NCBI RefSeq assembly: GCF_030643825.1
Contig: NZ_CP101717.1
Location: 372,001-436,000 of the forward strand
Length of the DNA stretch: 64,000 bases
Direction of reading: 5' to 3'
Source: Salinispirillum sp. LH 10-3-1
GTDB taxonomy: Bacteria; Pseudomonadota; Gammaproteobacteria; Pseudomonadales; Natronospirillaceae
Made by a program: the position numbers and the translations under genes. The notes under the pieces were generated by a model. That model made no database searches, was not told the DNA's origin, and saw only the letters and a program-made list of their open reading frames with translations. Positions 54,701 to 64,000 of this stretch are shown here, piece by piece; the stretch's first letter is position 1, and each line of letters opens with the position of its first letter.

Positions 54701-55465
54701 TCAGAGGTGTGGAAGGTTAAACAACTGCTGTAAAAAGCCCGCTTCGCGCAGTCGATCCAGCGCTTGACGCAGAGGCTCAGCATAAGGTTGATAGGGGCTG
54801 AGATGTGATAGGTAGAGGTGGCCGACTTGCGTACGTGTAATCACGCTGGAATGAAATTGGTCGGCTGTGATGCCTAAACGTTGGGCGGCATTGTAAACTG
54901 CTTGGTCGGTGGTCACGATGGCGTCTACCCTGCCGCGCTGCAATAACTGCAGGGCATGCGCGCCGTCTTCAGCAGGGATTTTTATCGCATCAAATTCGGC
55001 GAAGACTTCGCCGTAATAGGTGCCGCGAATAAAGCCTACTCTCCGCCCGACGAAATCGTCCAACTCGGGGGTGCCCTGAGCGGGCACGGCCAATACCGTC
55101 AACAGGGTGAACGACTCAATGATGATGCCCAGGCTGATGGCGTCGGGATTGAGGGTGGGGTCGGCAAACAAATAAGCAAAGTCAGCGGTGCCATCGGCAA
55201 TCCCGTTAATGGCCCGCAAGTGCGGTCGGAGTTCGACGCGGGCTTCAAGCTCCGCTTCAAGTAATAGCCTATCGGTAAGAGTGACCAACAATCCAGCCGG
55301 TTGACCGTCATCGTCGTAGCCCCAAGGCCACACATCGGCAATGGCAAAGAATGGCAATTCAGACGAGCGGTCAGTGGTGGCATCGGCCGTCGAATTCAAG
55401 GAGAAGGTCAGTAGCGCAGCCAATAAACAGAGCACGCGCGTGCTGTTGATTTTGCACAAGCACAT
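54701..55465 (-). CDS. Family 3 periplasmic solute-binding protein
   Basis: A 254-aa exported protein: signal peptide to about residue 30, then a two-lobe type II fold (FFAIADVWPWGYDDDGQPAGL, GTADFAYLFADP, VGRRVGFIRGTYYGE, GRVDAIVTTDQAVY). The classical amino-acid-binding Arg/Asp pair is hard to place, so the ligand is open. No permease or ATPase is adjacent, so it may be an orphan receptor or feed a transporter elsewhere. It lies 62 bp upstream of pxpA on the same strand, and oxoproline or a related acid is a guess only. Confidence 0.8.
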   Translation of the reverse strand: MCLCKINSTRVLCLLAALLTFSLNSTADATTDRSSELPFFAIADVWPWGYDDDGQPAGLLVTLTDRLLLEAELEARVELRPHLRAINGIADGTADFAYLFADPTLNPDAISLGIIIESFTLLTVLAVPAQGTPELDDFVGRRVGFIRGTYYGEVFAEFDAIKIPAEDGAHALQLLQRGRVDAIVTTDQAVYNAAQRLGITADQFHSSVITRTQVGHLYLSHLSPYQPYAEPLRQALDRLREAGFLQQLFNLPHL

Positions 55466-55689
55466 CAGATGTCGGAGCCTTTTTTGTCGTTATTGTCGAA
55501 CACCTCATAGTCGAATATACGCCACTAAGTGGCGTCCTGCCACTATTAACCTATGCTGGCGTGTTCTCTATGGGTAAACTGAGCCTGCTGGGCGGCGCCG
55601 TTTACCGGTGAGACGCCTGAGCGCAAAAGTGCTAAGGTGCGTGTGGTCCAGATTACAATCATCAACATCATCCCAGTCACGGTTCTCAT

Positions 55690-56607
55690 ATGCTGCCATC
55701 ATTCGACACTCTGCCTCCGTGGCTCACCTACTGGGTCGATTTGTTGCGCTCAGCGGGGAAGAACTGGCTGGAAACCAAGGCGTTCATTCACGCGGCGGCC
55801 CTGGCTTTTTTTACCGTGTTTTCTATAGCGCCGGTCTTAATTGTCGTCGTCACCATCACTGGCATGGTACTGGGGGAATCGGCGGCCGAAGGTCGTTTGA
55901 TGGAATATGTTTCGGCGTTGATCGGTGCGGACGCGGGCCAGTTGGTGGAAGATGCCGTGATGAATGCTCAGCTGGATCGCGGTGGCCTTGCACCCACGCT
56001 GATCGGTTTGGTGGCTATTGTGGTTGGTGCTACCACGGTGTTCGCACAGATGCAGCAATCTCTGAACGCCATCTGGGATGTGGTCCCTAAGCCGAATCGC
56101 AGCGGCGTTCTGTTGTATCTGAAACAGCGTCTGCTTTCGTTGACGGTGGTGTTGTCGATTGGCTTTTTGCTCTTGGTGTCGCTGGTGTTGAGTGTCGCTG
56201 TGCAGGCGGTACTGTCTTATGCGGACCAATGGGTTTCGCTGTCGCCACGCGCGGTGATCGGGGCTGACCTCATTGGCTCGGTCTTGGTGATCAGTTTGTT
56301 GTTTGCGGCCATTTTCAAGGTGTTGCCGGATGTACGTCTGCGCTGGTTCGACGTGTTACCGGCGGGGCTTTTGACCGCCGTCTTATTCATCCTGGGGCGT
56401 TATCTGATGGCGCGCTACCTGACGAATACCGCCATTGCCTCGGCTTACGGCGCGGCCGGTTCCTTGGTGCTGCTGTTGATGTGGGTGCATTACTCGGCCT
56501 TGATTCTGCTGTTCGGTGCGGCCTTTTCGCGCGCGCAGCTTGAAGCGCGCGGTCGGGTTATTCGTCCCACGCACGGCGCTGCGTTGGTAACGCGTCAGTT
56601 GCTGTAA
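55690..56607 (+). CDS. YihY/BrkB family membrane protein
   Basis: A 305-aa inner-membrane protein with six helices, of the YihY (BrkB) family once mislabelled as RNase BN. AFIHAAALAFFTVFSIAPVLI, a long hydrophilic loop between helices 1 and 2, and the terminal AYGAAGSLVLLLMWVHYSALILLFGAAF block are characteristic. The role is unsettled; a transport function has been suggested. It is isolated between opposed genes. Confidence 0.9.
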   Translation: MLPSFDTLPPWLTYWVDLLRSAGKNWLETKAFIHAAALAFFTVFSIAPVLIVVVTITGMVLGESAAEGRLMEYVSALIGADAGQLVEDAVMNAQLDRGGLAPTLIGLVAIVVGATTVFAQMQQSLNAIWDVVPKPNRSGVLLYLKQRLLSLTVVLSIGFLLLVSLVLSVAVQAVLSYADQWVSLSPRAVIGADLIGSVLVISLLFAAIFKVLPDVRLRWFDVLPAGLLTAVLFILGRYLMARYLTNTAIASAYGAAGSLVLLLMWVHYSALILLFGAAFSRAQLEARGRVIRPTHGAALVTRQLL

Positions 56608-56627
56608 TCTTTTATGAGTAGCCTACA

Positions 56628-56682
56628 GGGAGCATCTAAAAACCTCAGAGGCTTGAGAAAAGGGGTTTTTTATATGCTCCCT
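56628..56682. terminator. Bidirectional terminator between YihY and LysR genes
   Basis: GGGAGCAT pairs with ATGCTCCC, and inside this AAAAACC pairs with GGTTTTT, in the 73-bp space between convergent genes. Confidence 0.75.
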
Positions 56683-57568
56683 ACAGATTCATGCGGTCGG
56701 ACAGAAAGTCTATGAAGGTACGCACCTTCGCCGACAAATAGCGCCGACTGGTATACACCGCGTAGAGGCGGCTTTCTTGCGGGCAGTAAGCGGGTAGGAT
56801 GCGCAGTAGATTGCCTAACTCGATTTCCCGGTCTGCCAAGCCGCCGGGAATGATGGTAATGCCCATGCCGTTGAGCGCCGAGGCGAGCAGCAGCGATTCA
56901 TTGTTCGATTGCAGTACCGGTTTTAGAGCCACCGTCACCTCGCCGTCCGGCCCGGTCAGCGTCAGTTCCGCATTTTTCACCAGTGAATAGCTCAGCATAT
57001 CGTGCGTGGCCAGTTCACTGGGGTGCGTTGGAGAGCCGCGCTGAGTCAAATAGCTCGGTGCAGCCACCAAGTGGAATTGAATCGGCATCAAAGGGCGAGC
57101 AATCAGGTGCGGTTGTAGGGTGCGACTGGCTCGCAGTGCCAGATCAAAGCCTTCTTCGACGATGTCAACGAAGCGCCCACTGATGTCGATGTCGAACAGC
57201 ACGTCCGGATACAGCGCACGAAACTCTCGCAGCAAGCCAGTGAAGTAGTCGGTGGCGAGCCACATGGGGGCGGTCATGCGGATGGTGCCGCGCGGTGTAA
57301 CCGTTGCCCGACTGATGGTGGCTTCCACTTCATCCAGCTCTTCCAGCATGGTACGGCAGCGTTCTAGATAGATCTGTCCTGGCTCCGTCACGCTGAGGTT
57401 GCGGCTGTTGCGGTTCAAAAGGCGCGCCCCTAAGCGGCTTTCCAGGTTCATCACGTGCTTGCTGACCATGGCCTTAGACATGTTCAGCTGTTCGGCCGCT
57501 TGCGCAAAGCTGTGGTTGTCCACCACGGCCACCAATACCCGCATGCTGTGCAACGTATCCATACTCAT
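56681..57568 (-). CDS. LysR-type regulator
   Basis: A 295-aa LysR regulator with an N-terminal winged helix (residues ~4-62, AEQLNMSKAMVSKHVMNLESRLGARLLNRN) and a two-lobe effector domain. It is divergent from an NAD(P)H-dependent FMN reductase with 122 bp between, in which two short palindromes lie. It most likely controls that gene, probably in response to an oxidant or quinone; this is inferred from context. Confidence 0.93.
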   Translation of the reverse strand: MSMDTLHSMRVLVAVVDNHSFAQAAEQLNMSKAMVSKHVMNLESRLGARLLNRNSRNLSVTEPGQIYLERCRTMLEELDEVEATISRATVTPRGTIRMTAPMWLATDYFTGLLREFRALYPDVLFDIDISGRFVDIVEEGFDLALRASRTLQPHLIARPLMPIQFHLVAAPSYLTQRGSPTHPSELATHDMLSYSLVKNAELTLTGPDGEVTVALKPVLQSNNESLLLASALNGMGITIIPGGLADREIELGNLLRILPAYCPQESRLYAVYTSRRYLSAKVRTFIDFLSDRMNL

Positions 57569-57570
57569 GG

Positions 57571-57656
57571 TTTCTCAATAAGAAATGAATCGTCAATATT
57601 AATGCAGTTGATTGCCTGTGAGTAGTCTTCATACTGTGCTCACGAAACTAATTTCG
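57571..57656. promoter_or_regulatory. Two palindromes between LysR and FMN reductase
   Basis: TTTCT-CAATA-AGAAA (57571-57585) and CGAAA-CTAA-TTTCG (57643-57656) are both interrupted palindromes with a T-N11-A-like form. Candidate LysR-binding sites in the divergent promoter. Confidence 0.5.
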
Positions 57657-57690
57657 AATGGCCAATCGGGCCTTTCCACAGGAGAATACT

Positions 57691-58245
57691 ATGCTGAACA
57701 TCGCCGTTGTCACTGGCAGTACACGTCCCGGTCGTAACAACATCGCCGTTGCTAACTGGGTGTTGGAAAACGCCAGCAAGCGTACAGATGCCAATTTTGA
57801 ACTGGTGGACATTGCTGACTTCAACCTACCCGTGCTGGATGAAGGCATGCCTGCAGCATACGCCCAATACAGCCAAGAGCACACCAAGAAATGGTCTGCT
57901 GCCATTGCTAAATACGACGGTTACATTTTTGTCACCGCTGAGTACAACCACAGCATCACCGGTGCATTGAAAAACGCGTTGGATTACCTGAACCAGGAAT
58001 TCAACAACAAAGCCGCGGGCTTTGTGGGTTACGGTTCAGCGGGCGGTGTGCGTGCCGTGGAGCACATGCGTCAAATCGCTTCTGAACTGCAGTTGGCGCA
58101 CGTGCGCAACCAGGTTCAACTGTCATTGTTCACCGACTTCGAAAACTTCAGCGTGTTCAAACCCGCTGCCCAGCACGTTGATTCTTTGAACGCGATGTTG
58201 GACCAGTTGGTACCTTGGACGACCGCTATGAAAACACTGCGCTAG
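57691..58245 (+). CDS. NAD(P)H-dependent FMN reductase
   Basis: A 184-aa flavodoxin-fold reductase. The FMN phosphate loop is TGSTRPGRNN (about residues 8-17), and YNHSITGALKNALDYLN (about residues 90-106) is the canonical FMN-ring site of the family, followed by GYGSAGGVRAVEHMR. AGGAG lies upstream of ATG 57691. It is expected to reduce quinones, azo compounds or nitro groups as a soluble dimer. A terminator follows. Confidence 0.93.
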   Translation: MLNIAVVTGSTRPGRNNIAVANWVLENASKRTDANFELVDIADFNLPVLDEGMPAAYAQYSQEHTKKWSAAIAKYDGYIFVTAEYNHSITGALKNALDYLNQEFNNKAAGFVGYGSAGGVRAVEHMRQIASELQLAHVRNQVQLSLFTDFENFSVFKPAAQHVDSLNAMLDQLVPWTTAMKTLR

Positions 58246-58265
58246 TATCTGCTGGTGTGGTTTAG

Positions 58266-58289
58266 AAAGGCGCTACGGCGCCTTTTTTT
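58266..58289 (+). terminator. Rho-independent terminator
   Basis: AAAGGCGC (58266-58273), TACG loop and GCGCCTTT, continuing into seven T. Confidence 0.92.
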
Positions 58290-58404
58290 ATGAGTTTTAA
58301 AGCTTAGCAAGGGATCTAAGACTCAAGTGGGATTGATCCGCCCATGCCGCGCCTCTATAGTCGGTCTACTTAACCGTCCGGCTATAAAAAGAAGAGGATC
58401 CATC

Positions 58405-58683
58405 ATGCAGTGCCCCCATTGTCATCGCCCCATTCCCCTGTTCAGTGTTGAACGCATTTTCTCGTCATGGGTGGCGAAGCAATGTAAGCAGTGCGACAAA
58501 CATTATCGCGCTCAAATTCCTGCGGCTGTGGCGATGGTGGTGGGTATTCCCTTAGTGGGCATGATTTGGCTGGCACCGGAACATTGGGGCATTGCGTATT
58601 ATCTGCCCATTGGTCTGGGTTTTGGTTTGCTGTGCAATATGTTCAGTCGTTTGGTGCCGGTGGAGTCCAAAGACGTGATCTGA
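58405..58683 (+). CDS. Small zinc-ribbon membrane protein
   Basis: A 92-aa protein beginning with CPHC and, 30 residues later, CKQC, a likely zinc ribbon, then two membrane helices (about 43-60 and 66-86). ATG 58405 follows GAGG. The family is unknown; such small ribbon-plus-helix proteins often associate with membrane complexes. Confidence 0.75.
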   Translation: MQCPHCHRPIPLFSVERIFSSWVAKQCKQCDKHYRAQIPAAVAMVVGIPLVGMIWLAPEHWGIAYYLPIGLGFGLLCNMFSRLVPVESKDVI

Positions 58684-58787
58684 GAAATGCCTGCTAGCCC
58701 GATTCATGGCGGGACTGGATGTCATTACCCCTATTTTTCCTAAGAGTGCATTAACAACCGGCGGCTGTGTCGGTGCACGGATGTGAC

Positions 58788-58829
58788 TTACGATGGCGAT
58801 GCATTAATTTCTTCTACCCGTCATCGTAA
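58788..58829. other. Inverted repeat ahead of hypothetical gene
   Basis: TTACGATG (58788-58795) pairs with CATCGTAA (58822-58829), and the right arm overlaps the AAGGAA ribosome-binding site, so it could mask translation. Confidence 0.4.
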
Positions 58830-58840
58830 GGAATCATCCA

Positions 58841-59644
58841 ATGAAGATCGCTCGCCGCACCAGTTCACGCCCTAAGCGGATTATGTGTGTGGCACCGCTG
58901 TTGATTCTGGCGTGTGCTACCTATGGCCATACTGTGTCTCTTAATGTTGAGCTGGCGCGTGTGAACGAGCAACCCGTCGCTGCCGGCACGCTGGTTTATC
59001 GGGGCAGCACCTACCCCCTTGATGCCCTCGACGAAGCCCCGTTGTTTCATTACGAACGTCATGTGTTAACCGTTGGTCGGGATAGGGTCGCCACACACCG
59101 CACGTATGACCGGGCAGGCACGCTGATGCAGTCGGAAGCCGTTTGGACATCATCGGCGTATGATGTGCGGCAAGTAGCCATTACGGACTACCAAGGCATT
59201 GTCAGTGGCACTGCCACGGTAGATTCTGCGGCGGGCACGCTGACATTCAATGTGCTGGAAAACGGCCGTGAACGGCAAAAAACCGAGCGGCTTTCGTTGC
59301 CCTTAGTCTCAGGGCCTTCATTGTTTGGCTACATTCATCACCATTGGGACGAGGTGGTCAGCAGCGATAAGCAATCTGTGCGCTTTATCGTGTTGCAGGA
59401 CATGGCGACCTACGGCTTCACCATTCGAGCCGAAGGGGTGACGGAGGGGCTGATGGTGTTCAGCGTGACCCCGACCAGCTTATTGGTGCGGTTAGTCGTG
59501 CCGTCCATGCACCTGATGTTTGATGCGCAAACTCGGCAACTGGTGCGTTTCGAAGGTCGCGTGCCTCCAAAGGACAACCGTACCGACAAGTTGAAAGCCT
59601 TGGACGCACGGGTTGAATACGAGACATTGCTGCCCCTCGATTAA
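58841..59644 (+). CDS. Hypothetical exported protein
   Basis: A 267-aa protein with a basic N-terminus and hydrophobic stretch to about residue 30, then a beta-rich soluble part. The repeating YRGSTYPLD, TRQLVRFEG and KDNRTDK segments suggest a barrel that could bind a lipid or carry a periplasmic task, but I recognise no domain. RBS AAGGAA. It converges on a LysR gene. Confidence 0.75.
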   Translation: MKIARRTSSRPKRIMCVAPLLILACATYGHTVSLNVELARVNEQPVAAGTLVYRGSTYPLDALDEAPLFHYERHVLTVGRDRVATHRTYDRAGTLMQSEAVWTSSAYDVRQVAITDYQGIVSGTATVDSAAGTLTFNVLENGRERQKTERLSLPLVSGPSLFGYIHHHWDEVVSSDKQSVRFIVLQDMATYGFTIRAEGVTEGLMVFSVTPTSLLVRLVVPSMHLMFDAQTRQLVRFEGRVPPKDNRTDKLKALDARVEYETLLPLD

Positions 59645-59668
59645 TAAGACAGCATCAAGCAGATAGGA

Positions 59669-60622
59669 TCAGTAAGGGAGCCAAGGGTCTTCTTGCGCGT
59701 CTTGATAGATTGCCACGAGGAAGTCCAAAAACGCACGGGTATTGGCGGGCACAAACTGCCGAGTAGGAATGGCCGCGTACAGATGCAAGGCACCGGCGTG
59801 CCATTCGGGCAGCACAGGCTGTAAGCGGCCGTCGGCCAAAGCGCCTTGCGCCATAAAGGAGGGCAGGCCGGTAATGCCGAGCCCGGCAACCGCAGCGTTG
59901 AACAATAAATCCAGATGCCCGGTTGCGAGCAGCGCCTGCTGTGTTGGAATAGGCACGGTCGTCGGCTCTTGCGATTCGGGCAGCTCTTGGAGTATCGCAG
60001 ACTGACGGTAAAGCGTCAGCTCTTTGCGCACGGCGTTGACCGCGGGCAGTAAGCCATTGTGACGTTGCAAGTCAGCCGGAGTGGCGGGTGTGCCGTGACG
60101 CGCCAGGTAACCGGGGGAGGCACACAGCACAAACGTGGCTTTGCCCAACGGGCGGGCGATGAACTCACCTTTGGTCAGCGGTTGTGGCAGCGAGATAATG
60201 GACAGGTCAAACTGGTCATTCAGCGTGGTCACCGTAGGTCGGGTGGTGACGGCAAGCTGCACGGCTGGAAACTGCTGATAAAACGCGGGCAGGTATTTAA
60301 CCAATTCATGCGCCGCGAAAGCGGGTGGGCAGAGCACACGCACAGTACCGGAGGGTGCTTGGTGTGACTCGGTGACCATGGCATCGGCTTCGTCCAGATC
60401 GGCCAGTATCTGTCGCGCCCGTTGCACGTAGCGTTCGCCAATGTCAGTCAGTGCTAAACGCCGCGTCGTACGGTTCAGCAAGCGAGCGCCGAGCGCGGTT
60501 TCCAGTTCAGAAACAGCCTTGGTGACGATGGGTGGAGCTATGTTTAACGTGCGGGCCGCACCAGCGAAACTACCCGCCGCCACTACCTCTACGTAGATAC
60601 GCAGAGAACGCAGTTGATCCAT
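59669..60622 (-). CDS. LysR-type regulator
   Basis: A 317-aa LysR regulator: winged helix at residues ~5-62 (AARTLNIAPPIVTKAVSELETALGARLLNRTTRRL) and a PBP-like ligand domain to the end. ATG 60622 with AAGGA nine bases upstream is preferred to the 24-codon-longer frame. No divergent target other than the small Cys-rich gene is adjacent, so the regulon is unknown. Confidence 0.92.
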   Translation of the reverse strand: MDQLRSLRIYVEVVAAGSFAGAARTLNIAPPIVTKAVSELETALGARLLNRTTRRLALTDIGERYVQRARQILADLDEADAMVTESHQAPSGTVRVLCPPAFAAHELVKYLPAFYQQFPAVQLAVTTRPTVTTLNDQFDLSIISLPQPLTKGEFIARPLGKATFVLCASPGYLARHGTPATPADLQRHNGLLPAVNAVRKELTLYRQSAILQELPESQEPTTVPIPTQQALLATGHLDLLFNAAVAGLGITGLPSFMAQGALADGRLQPVLPEWHAGALHLYAAIPTRQFVPANTRAFLDFLVAIYQDAQEDPWLPY

Positions 60623-60716
60623 AACATCGTTTCCTTGGCTGTGATCGGACGAGGCTAGCATGGCATAGTAAGAGCACGTCAGCCACAATACCATGAACTC
60701 AGACTATGGAGTCCTT

Positions 60717-60938
60717 ATGGAACCCTTGCCCAATCTTCATTGTCCCGTGTGTGGCGAACCGAACGCTTGTGCTCCGGCGGCCTCGGGCAGCTTCGACACG
60801 CCATGCTGGTGCACCGAGGTTGTCATTGACCCGGATGCATTGGCGAAAATACCTGAGCATCTGCGCCAACAAGCGTGCCTATGCAAGCGCTGTGCGACCA
60901 AAGAGAGCGCTAACGTGGACACCCGGCCAGATCAGTAA
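60717..60938 (+). CDS. Cysteine-rich CWC-type small protein
   Basis: A 73-aa protein with CPVCGEPNAC, CWCTE and ACLCKRC, the pattern of the cysteine-rich CWC family, probably a metal-binding protein. ATG 60717 follows TGGAG; an upstream ATG at 60693 lacks an RBS. Its 3' end overlaps the convergent transglycosylase gene by 29 bp. Confidence 0.82.
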   Translation: MEPLPNLHCPVCGEPNACAPAASGSFDTPCWCTEVVIDPDALAKIPEHLRQQACLCKRCATKESANVDTRPDQ

Positions 60939-62052
60939 CCGCGGCACAGGCAAATTCTTTGGCAATGCTCACGTCCGTGACGTAATACAGTGAGGCGAAG
61001 CCAAACTGGTCGCGCCCGAGGTTGTGGTAGACCATCCCCAAGGCAATATCCTCGGCGGTGAAGCGCTCATGATGGCGGACAAAATATTGGGCAGCACCAC
61101 TGAGTGCTTCATCCGTCATCAGGCGCTGAATGCGCCGCACTCCGCCATGATAGGCTTGAATCAATAACAGGCTGTAAAGCGTATCGGCTTTGTCTTCCGG
61201 CAGGTGCCCAAAGGTTGCGTCAAAGGTCGGGTACAGATTACGGTGGTTTTGTTCCAGTAAACGAAGAGCGCAATCGATCTGCGCCATACGATGGAAATAA
61301 AAGCGCTCGGCCAGTTCGCAATCGCTCAAGGCAGCGGGTGACAACTGCATGATGCCGCGCGCGCCAGCGGCGGAATGCGACTCGCGCAAGCCACCACTTT
61401 CAATAATGGTTTTGCCCGCCAGTGTACTCAGCACTTCCGGTGGCATGCTGATGCGTCCGCGCTCGACCCAGTATTCATATGTTTGGCGAATGGCGTCGTG
61501 CAGGCTAATAGGCTCAGCCTCGGTGCCCAATGCCAAGCCGTCCCATGTACCCCAGAGCCGGGCTGATTCGTCGCTGCCCGTGTAGCGCGCCAGTGATTCT
61601 TGCAAGCGTGCATCGGGTTGGTTGCAATTTAAGGCGAAGGGGTAGCCCGCACGGCCATCTTCGCCCGCTGACCAGTTATCTACTCGTGCGTTGCTGGCCC
61701 ATTGTTGGCGTTGATCGTTCAGGCGGGCTTGTGTTTCGACGCGGTCTTCGCTGTTAATGATGTAGCCGAGAAAGGCAGCGCGGCGATCAAAGAATACATG
61801 ACGATTAGGATTTTCACAGAAAGCTTCGCCATTCAATACCCAGCGGCGGATGGTTAACAGGTTGCTGTGCATACCCTGGCTGACCCAGTACGGGCTTTGC
61901 CTGATAACGTCCTGCCAGTCATTCAATGGCGCCGGAGCCGGTGCGTCCGGCTCGGCGGAGTTTGTTTGCGCCGCAGTGTTACTCGAGAGCAGTGCCCAAA
62001 GGCAGAGCACGGCAAGGAATCCTGCTAGCAGAGGATGACGTCGCATAGTCAT
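60910..62052 (-). CDS. Lytic transglycosylase SLT-domain protein
   Basis: A 380-aa exported protein. A signal peptide covers about residues 1-29 (ending NTAAQ), followed by an unrecognised segment. The SLT fold lies around residues 210-345, with the catalytic-Glu segment TIIESGGLRESHSAAGARGIMQLSP near residues 219-243. It should cleave glycan strands of peptidoglycan with 1,6-anhydro product, in the periplasm. The C-terminal region resembles family tails with Tyr/His repeats. The start could also be the third codon. Confidence 0.85.
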   Translation of the reverse strand: MTMRRHPLLAGFLAVLCLWALLSSNTAAQTNSAEPDAPAPAPLNDWQDVIRQSPYWVSQGMHSNLLTIRRWVLNGEAFCENPNRHVFFDRRAAFLGYIINSEDRVETQARLNDQRQQWASNARVDNWSAGEDGRAGYPFALNCNQPDARLQESLARYTGSDESARLWGTWDGLALGTEAEPISLHDAIRQTYEYWVERGRISMPPEVLSTLAGKTIIESGGLRESHSAAGARGIMQLSPAALSDCELAERFYFHRMAQIDCALRLLEQNHRNLYPTFDATFGHLPEDKADTLYSLLLIQAYHGGVRRIQRLMTDEALSGAAQYFVRHHERFTAEDIALGMVYHNLGRDQFGFASLYYVTDVSIAKEFACAAVTDLAGCPR

Positions 62053-62166
62053 TGGCCGTGAATTAAAGTAGTAAGAGCAAGGGTCATTACCTATAGTCTT
62101 TCATGATTGGGTGCTGATATTAAACCCCCTTTGCTGCTTAACGACATTAGGGAGCGAGAACTGGCC

Positions 62167-62424
62167 ATGGCGCACGCGTTTCATCTGAACTGTGAACTGC
62201 ATGATTACTTGGAAATCGCCTGTACCTTTGAGTATCAGGTCATACTGAGCTTGCGTAATGGCGAACAATTAGTTGGACGTTGCGTGACGACCAGCGCACA
62301 AAACGGTGAAGAGTTTTTATTGTTTCGCTGTGCCGGCGAACTGCGGCGCATTGCCTTACAAGATCTGGGCAGTATGCGTGTGCAGACATCCAAAGCATTG
62401 TTTGGTAGCGTGACATTTCATTGA
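62167..62424 (+). CDS. rof: Rho-binding antiterminator Rof-like
   Basis: An 85-aa protein aligning with E. coli Rof (YaeO): DYLEIACTFEYQVILSLRNGE corresponds to its conserved NLELACQH/LTLELKDGE core, and FLLFRCAGELRRIALQDLGSM to VEYLVVEAAGETRELRLDKI. Rof binds Rho and reduces termination. ATG 62167 is taken; the longer frame to 62107 adds unrelated residues. Its RBS AGGGAG is rather distant. Confidence 0.82.
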   Translation: MAHAFHLNCELHDYLEIACTFEYQVILSLRNGEQLVGRCVTTSAQNGEEFLLFRCAGELRRIALQDLGSMRVQTSKALFGSVTFH

Positions 62425-62452
62425 GACACAATAATGATAGGGAAAGACAACG

Positions 62453-62872
62453 ATGCACACTCATTTGATTTTTTGGCCCGTGCTGGCGCAAGTACTGCTG
62501 ACCATCAGCATGTTCGGACTGTTGGGCTGGCGGAAAGCGCAGGCTTTAAAAGCCGGTGGTATTGATCTGAAGGCGGTGAAACTGAACAACAACGCATGGC
62601 CGGACAGCGTGGTGCAGGTAGGCAACAACATCAACAACCAGTTTGAAACGCCGGTGTTGTTTTACATTTTAGCCGTGGCGTTGTTCATGCTGGGTGCGGT
62701 AGACACCGTGGTGATTGCGCTGGCATGGCTGTATGTCGGTTTGCGAGTAGCACATGCGGTGATTCATGTGACGACGAATCGCGTGCCTATGCGCATGAAG
62801 GTGTTTACTGCAGGTATGCTGGTGTTGATTATCTTAGCGGGCATGCTGGGCTGGCAGCTTACCTTGCTCTAA
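62453..62872 (+). CDS. MAPEG family membrane protein
   Basis: A 139-aa protein with four helices, of the membrane-associated eicosanoid and glutathione metabolism family. The conserved NNQFETPVLFYIL (residues ~61-73) is the family motif near the glutathione site, and RVAHAVIHVTTNRVPMR follows. Substrate unknown. It lies 28 bp after rof and ends at a strong hairpin. Confidence 0.92.
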   Translation: MHTHLIFWPVLAQVLLTISMFGLLGWRKAQALKAGGIDLKAVKLNNNAWPDSVVQVGNNINNQFETPVLFYILAVALFMLGAVDTVVIALAWLYVGLRVAHAVIHVTTNRVPMRMKVFTAGMLVLIILAGMLGWQLTLL

Positions 62873-62874
62873 CC

Positions 62875-62916
62875 GAATTAAGGGCGCCCAACATGACTGC
62901 TGGGCGCCCTTAATTC
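62875..62916. terminator. Bidirectional terminator between MAPEG gene and gcvP
   Basis: GAATTAAGGGCGCCCA (62875-62890) pairs perfectly over 16 bp with TGGGCGCCCTTAATTC (62901-62916) around a 10-base loop, between convergent genes. Confidence 0.9.
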
Positions 62917-62929
62917 TAGCGTACACCGC

Positions 62930-64000
<1,071 letters not shown>

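Overview
The window reads as chromosomal DNA of a moderately GC-rich gammaproteobacterium. The gene set (spu-type polyamine cluster, hut, pxpABC, Rof, a BCCT carrier, a bacterial voltage-gated sodium channel) suggests a marine or halotolerant, Oceanospirillales/Pseudomonadales-like heterotroph. That placement is inference from gene content; no rRNA or tRNA gene is present to anchor it.

Left edge, 1-8300: a leftward type I restriction-modification operon, hsdR-fic-hsdM-hsdS, with ATGA overlaps at fic/hsdM and hsdM/hsdS and a Fic-domain AMPylase gene between hsdR and hsdM. A second, partial hsdS-like reading frame overlaps the end of hsdS and runs off the window. hsdM carries an in-frame REP-like palindrome. 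A remnant of a methionine aminopeptidase C-terminus borders the operon at 8151-8297. This is the clearest accessory region.

8.4-13.7 kb: a CaCA-type cation exchanger, three small genes (membrane protein, DUF3291, YdeI/DUF1801-like), argS and an atypical SDR. 13.9-23.7 kb: histidine utilisation. hutC and the hutI-hutG-hutU-hutH operon both carry a TGTATATACA-type HutC operator, but they are separated by a VOC protein, a Tat-exported Acg-type flavoprotein with its own MarR regulator, and a lipoprotein. pyrC follows.

25-29.4 kb: a BCCT transporter followed by a cNMP/CBS/DUF294 nucleotidyltransferase and a DEDDh exonuclease. 29.6-35.1 kb: a compact heme-copper oxidase locus with CoxB, a CoxA-CoxC fusion, a small membrane subunit and CtaG, plus two small membrane proteins. 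The fused subunit I lacks the canonical K-channel lysine.

35-49.8 kb: a polyamine hub. aguA/aguB convert agmatine to putrescine, and a spu-like operon (spuA-B-C-D-F-G-H) imports and degrades putrescine. A second glutamylpolyamine synthetase and an aldehyde dehydrogenase lie on the opposite strand. Two divergent intergenic regions share a 12-bp AT-rich motif, and two homologous cloverleaf repeats sit between aguB and spuI.

49.9-64 kb: a NaVBac-like channel, a PAS-GGDEF cyclase, a DUF192 protein, pxpABC (5-oxoproline), a family-3 solute-binding protein, a BrkB-family membrane protein, two LysR regulators (one divergent from an FMN reductase), small Cys-rich proteins, an SLT-type lytic transglycosylase, Rof, a MAPEG protein and the C-terminal part of gcvP cut by the right edge.
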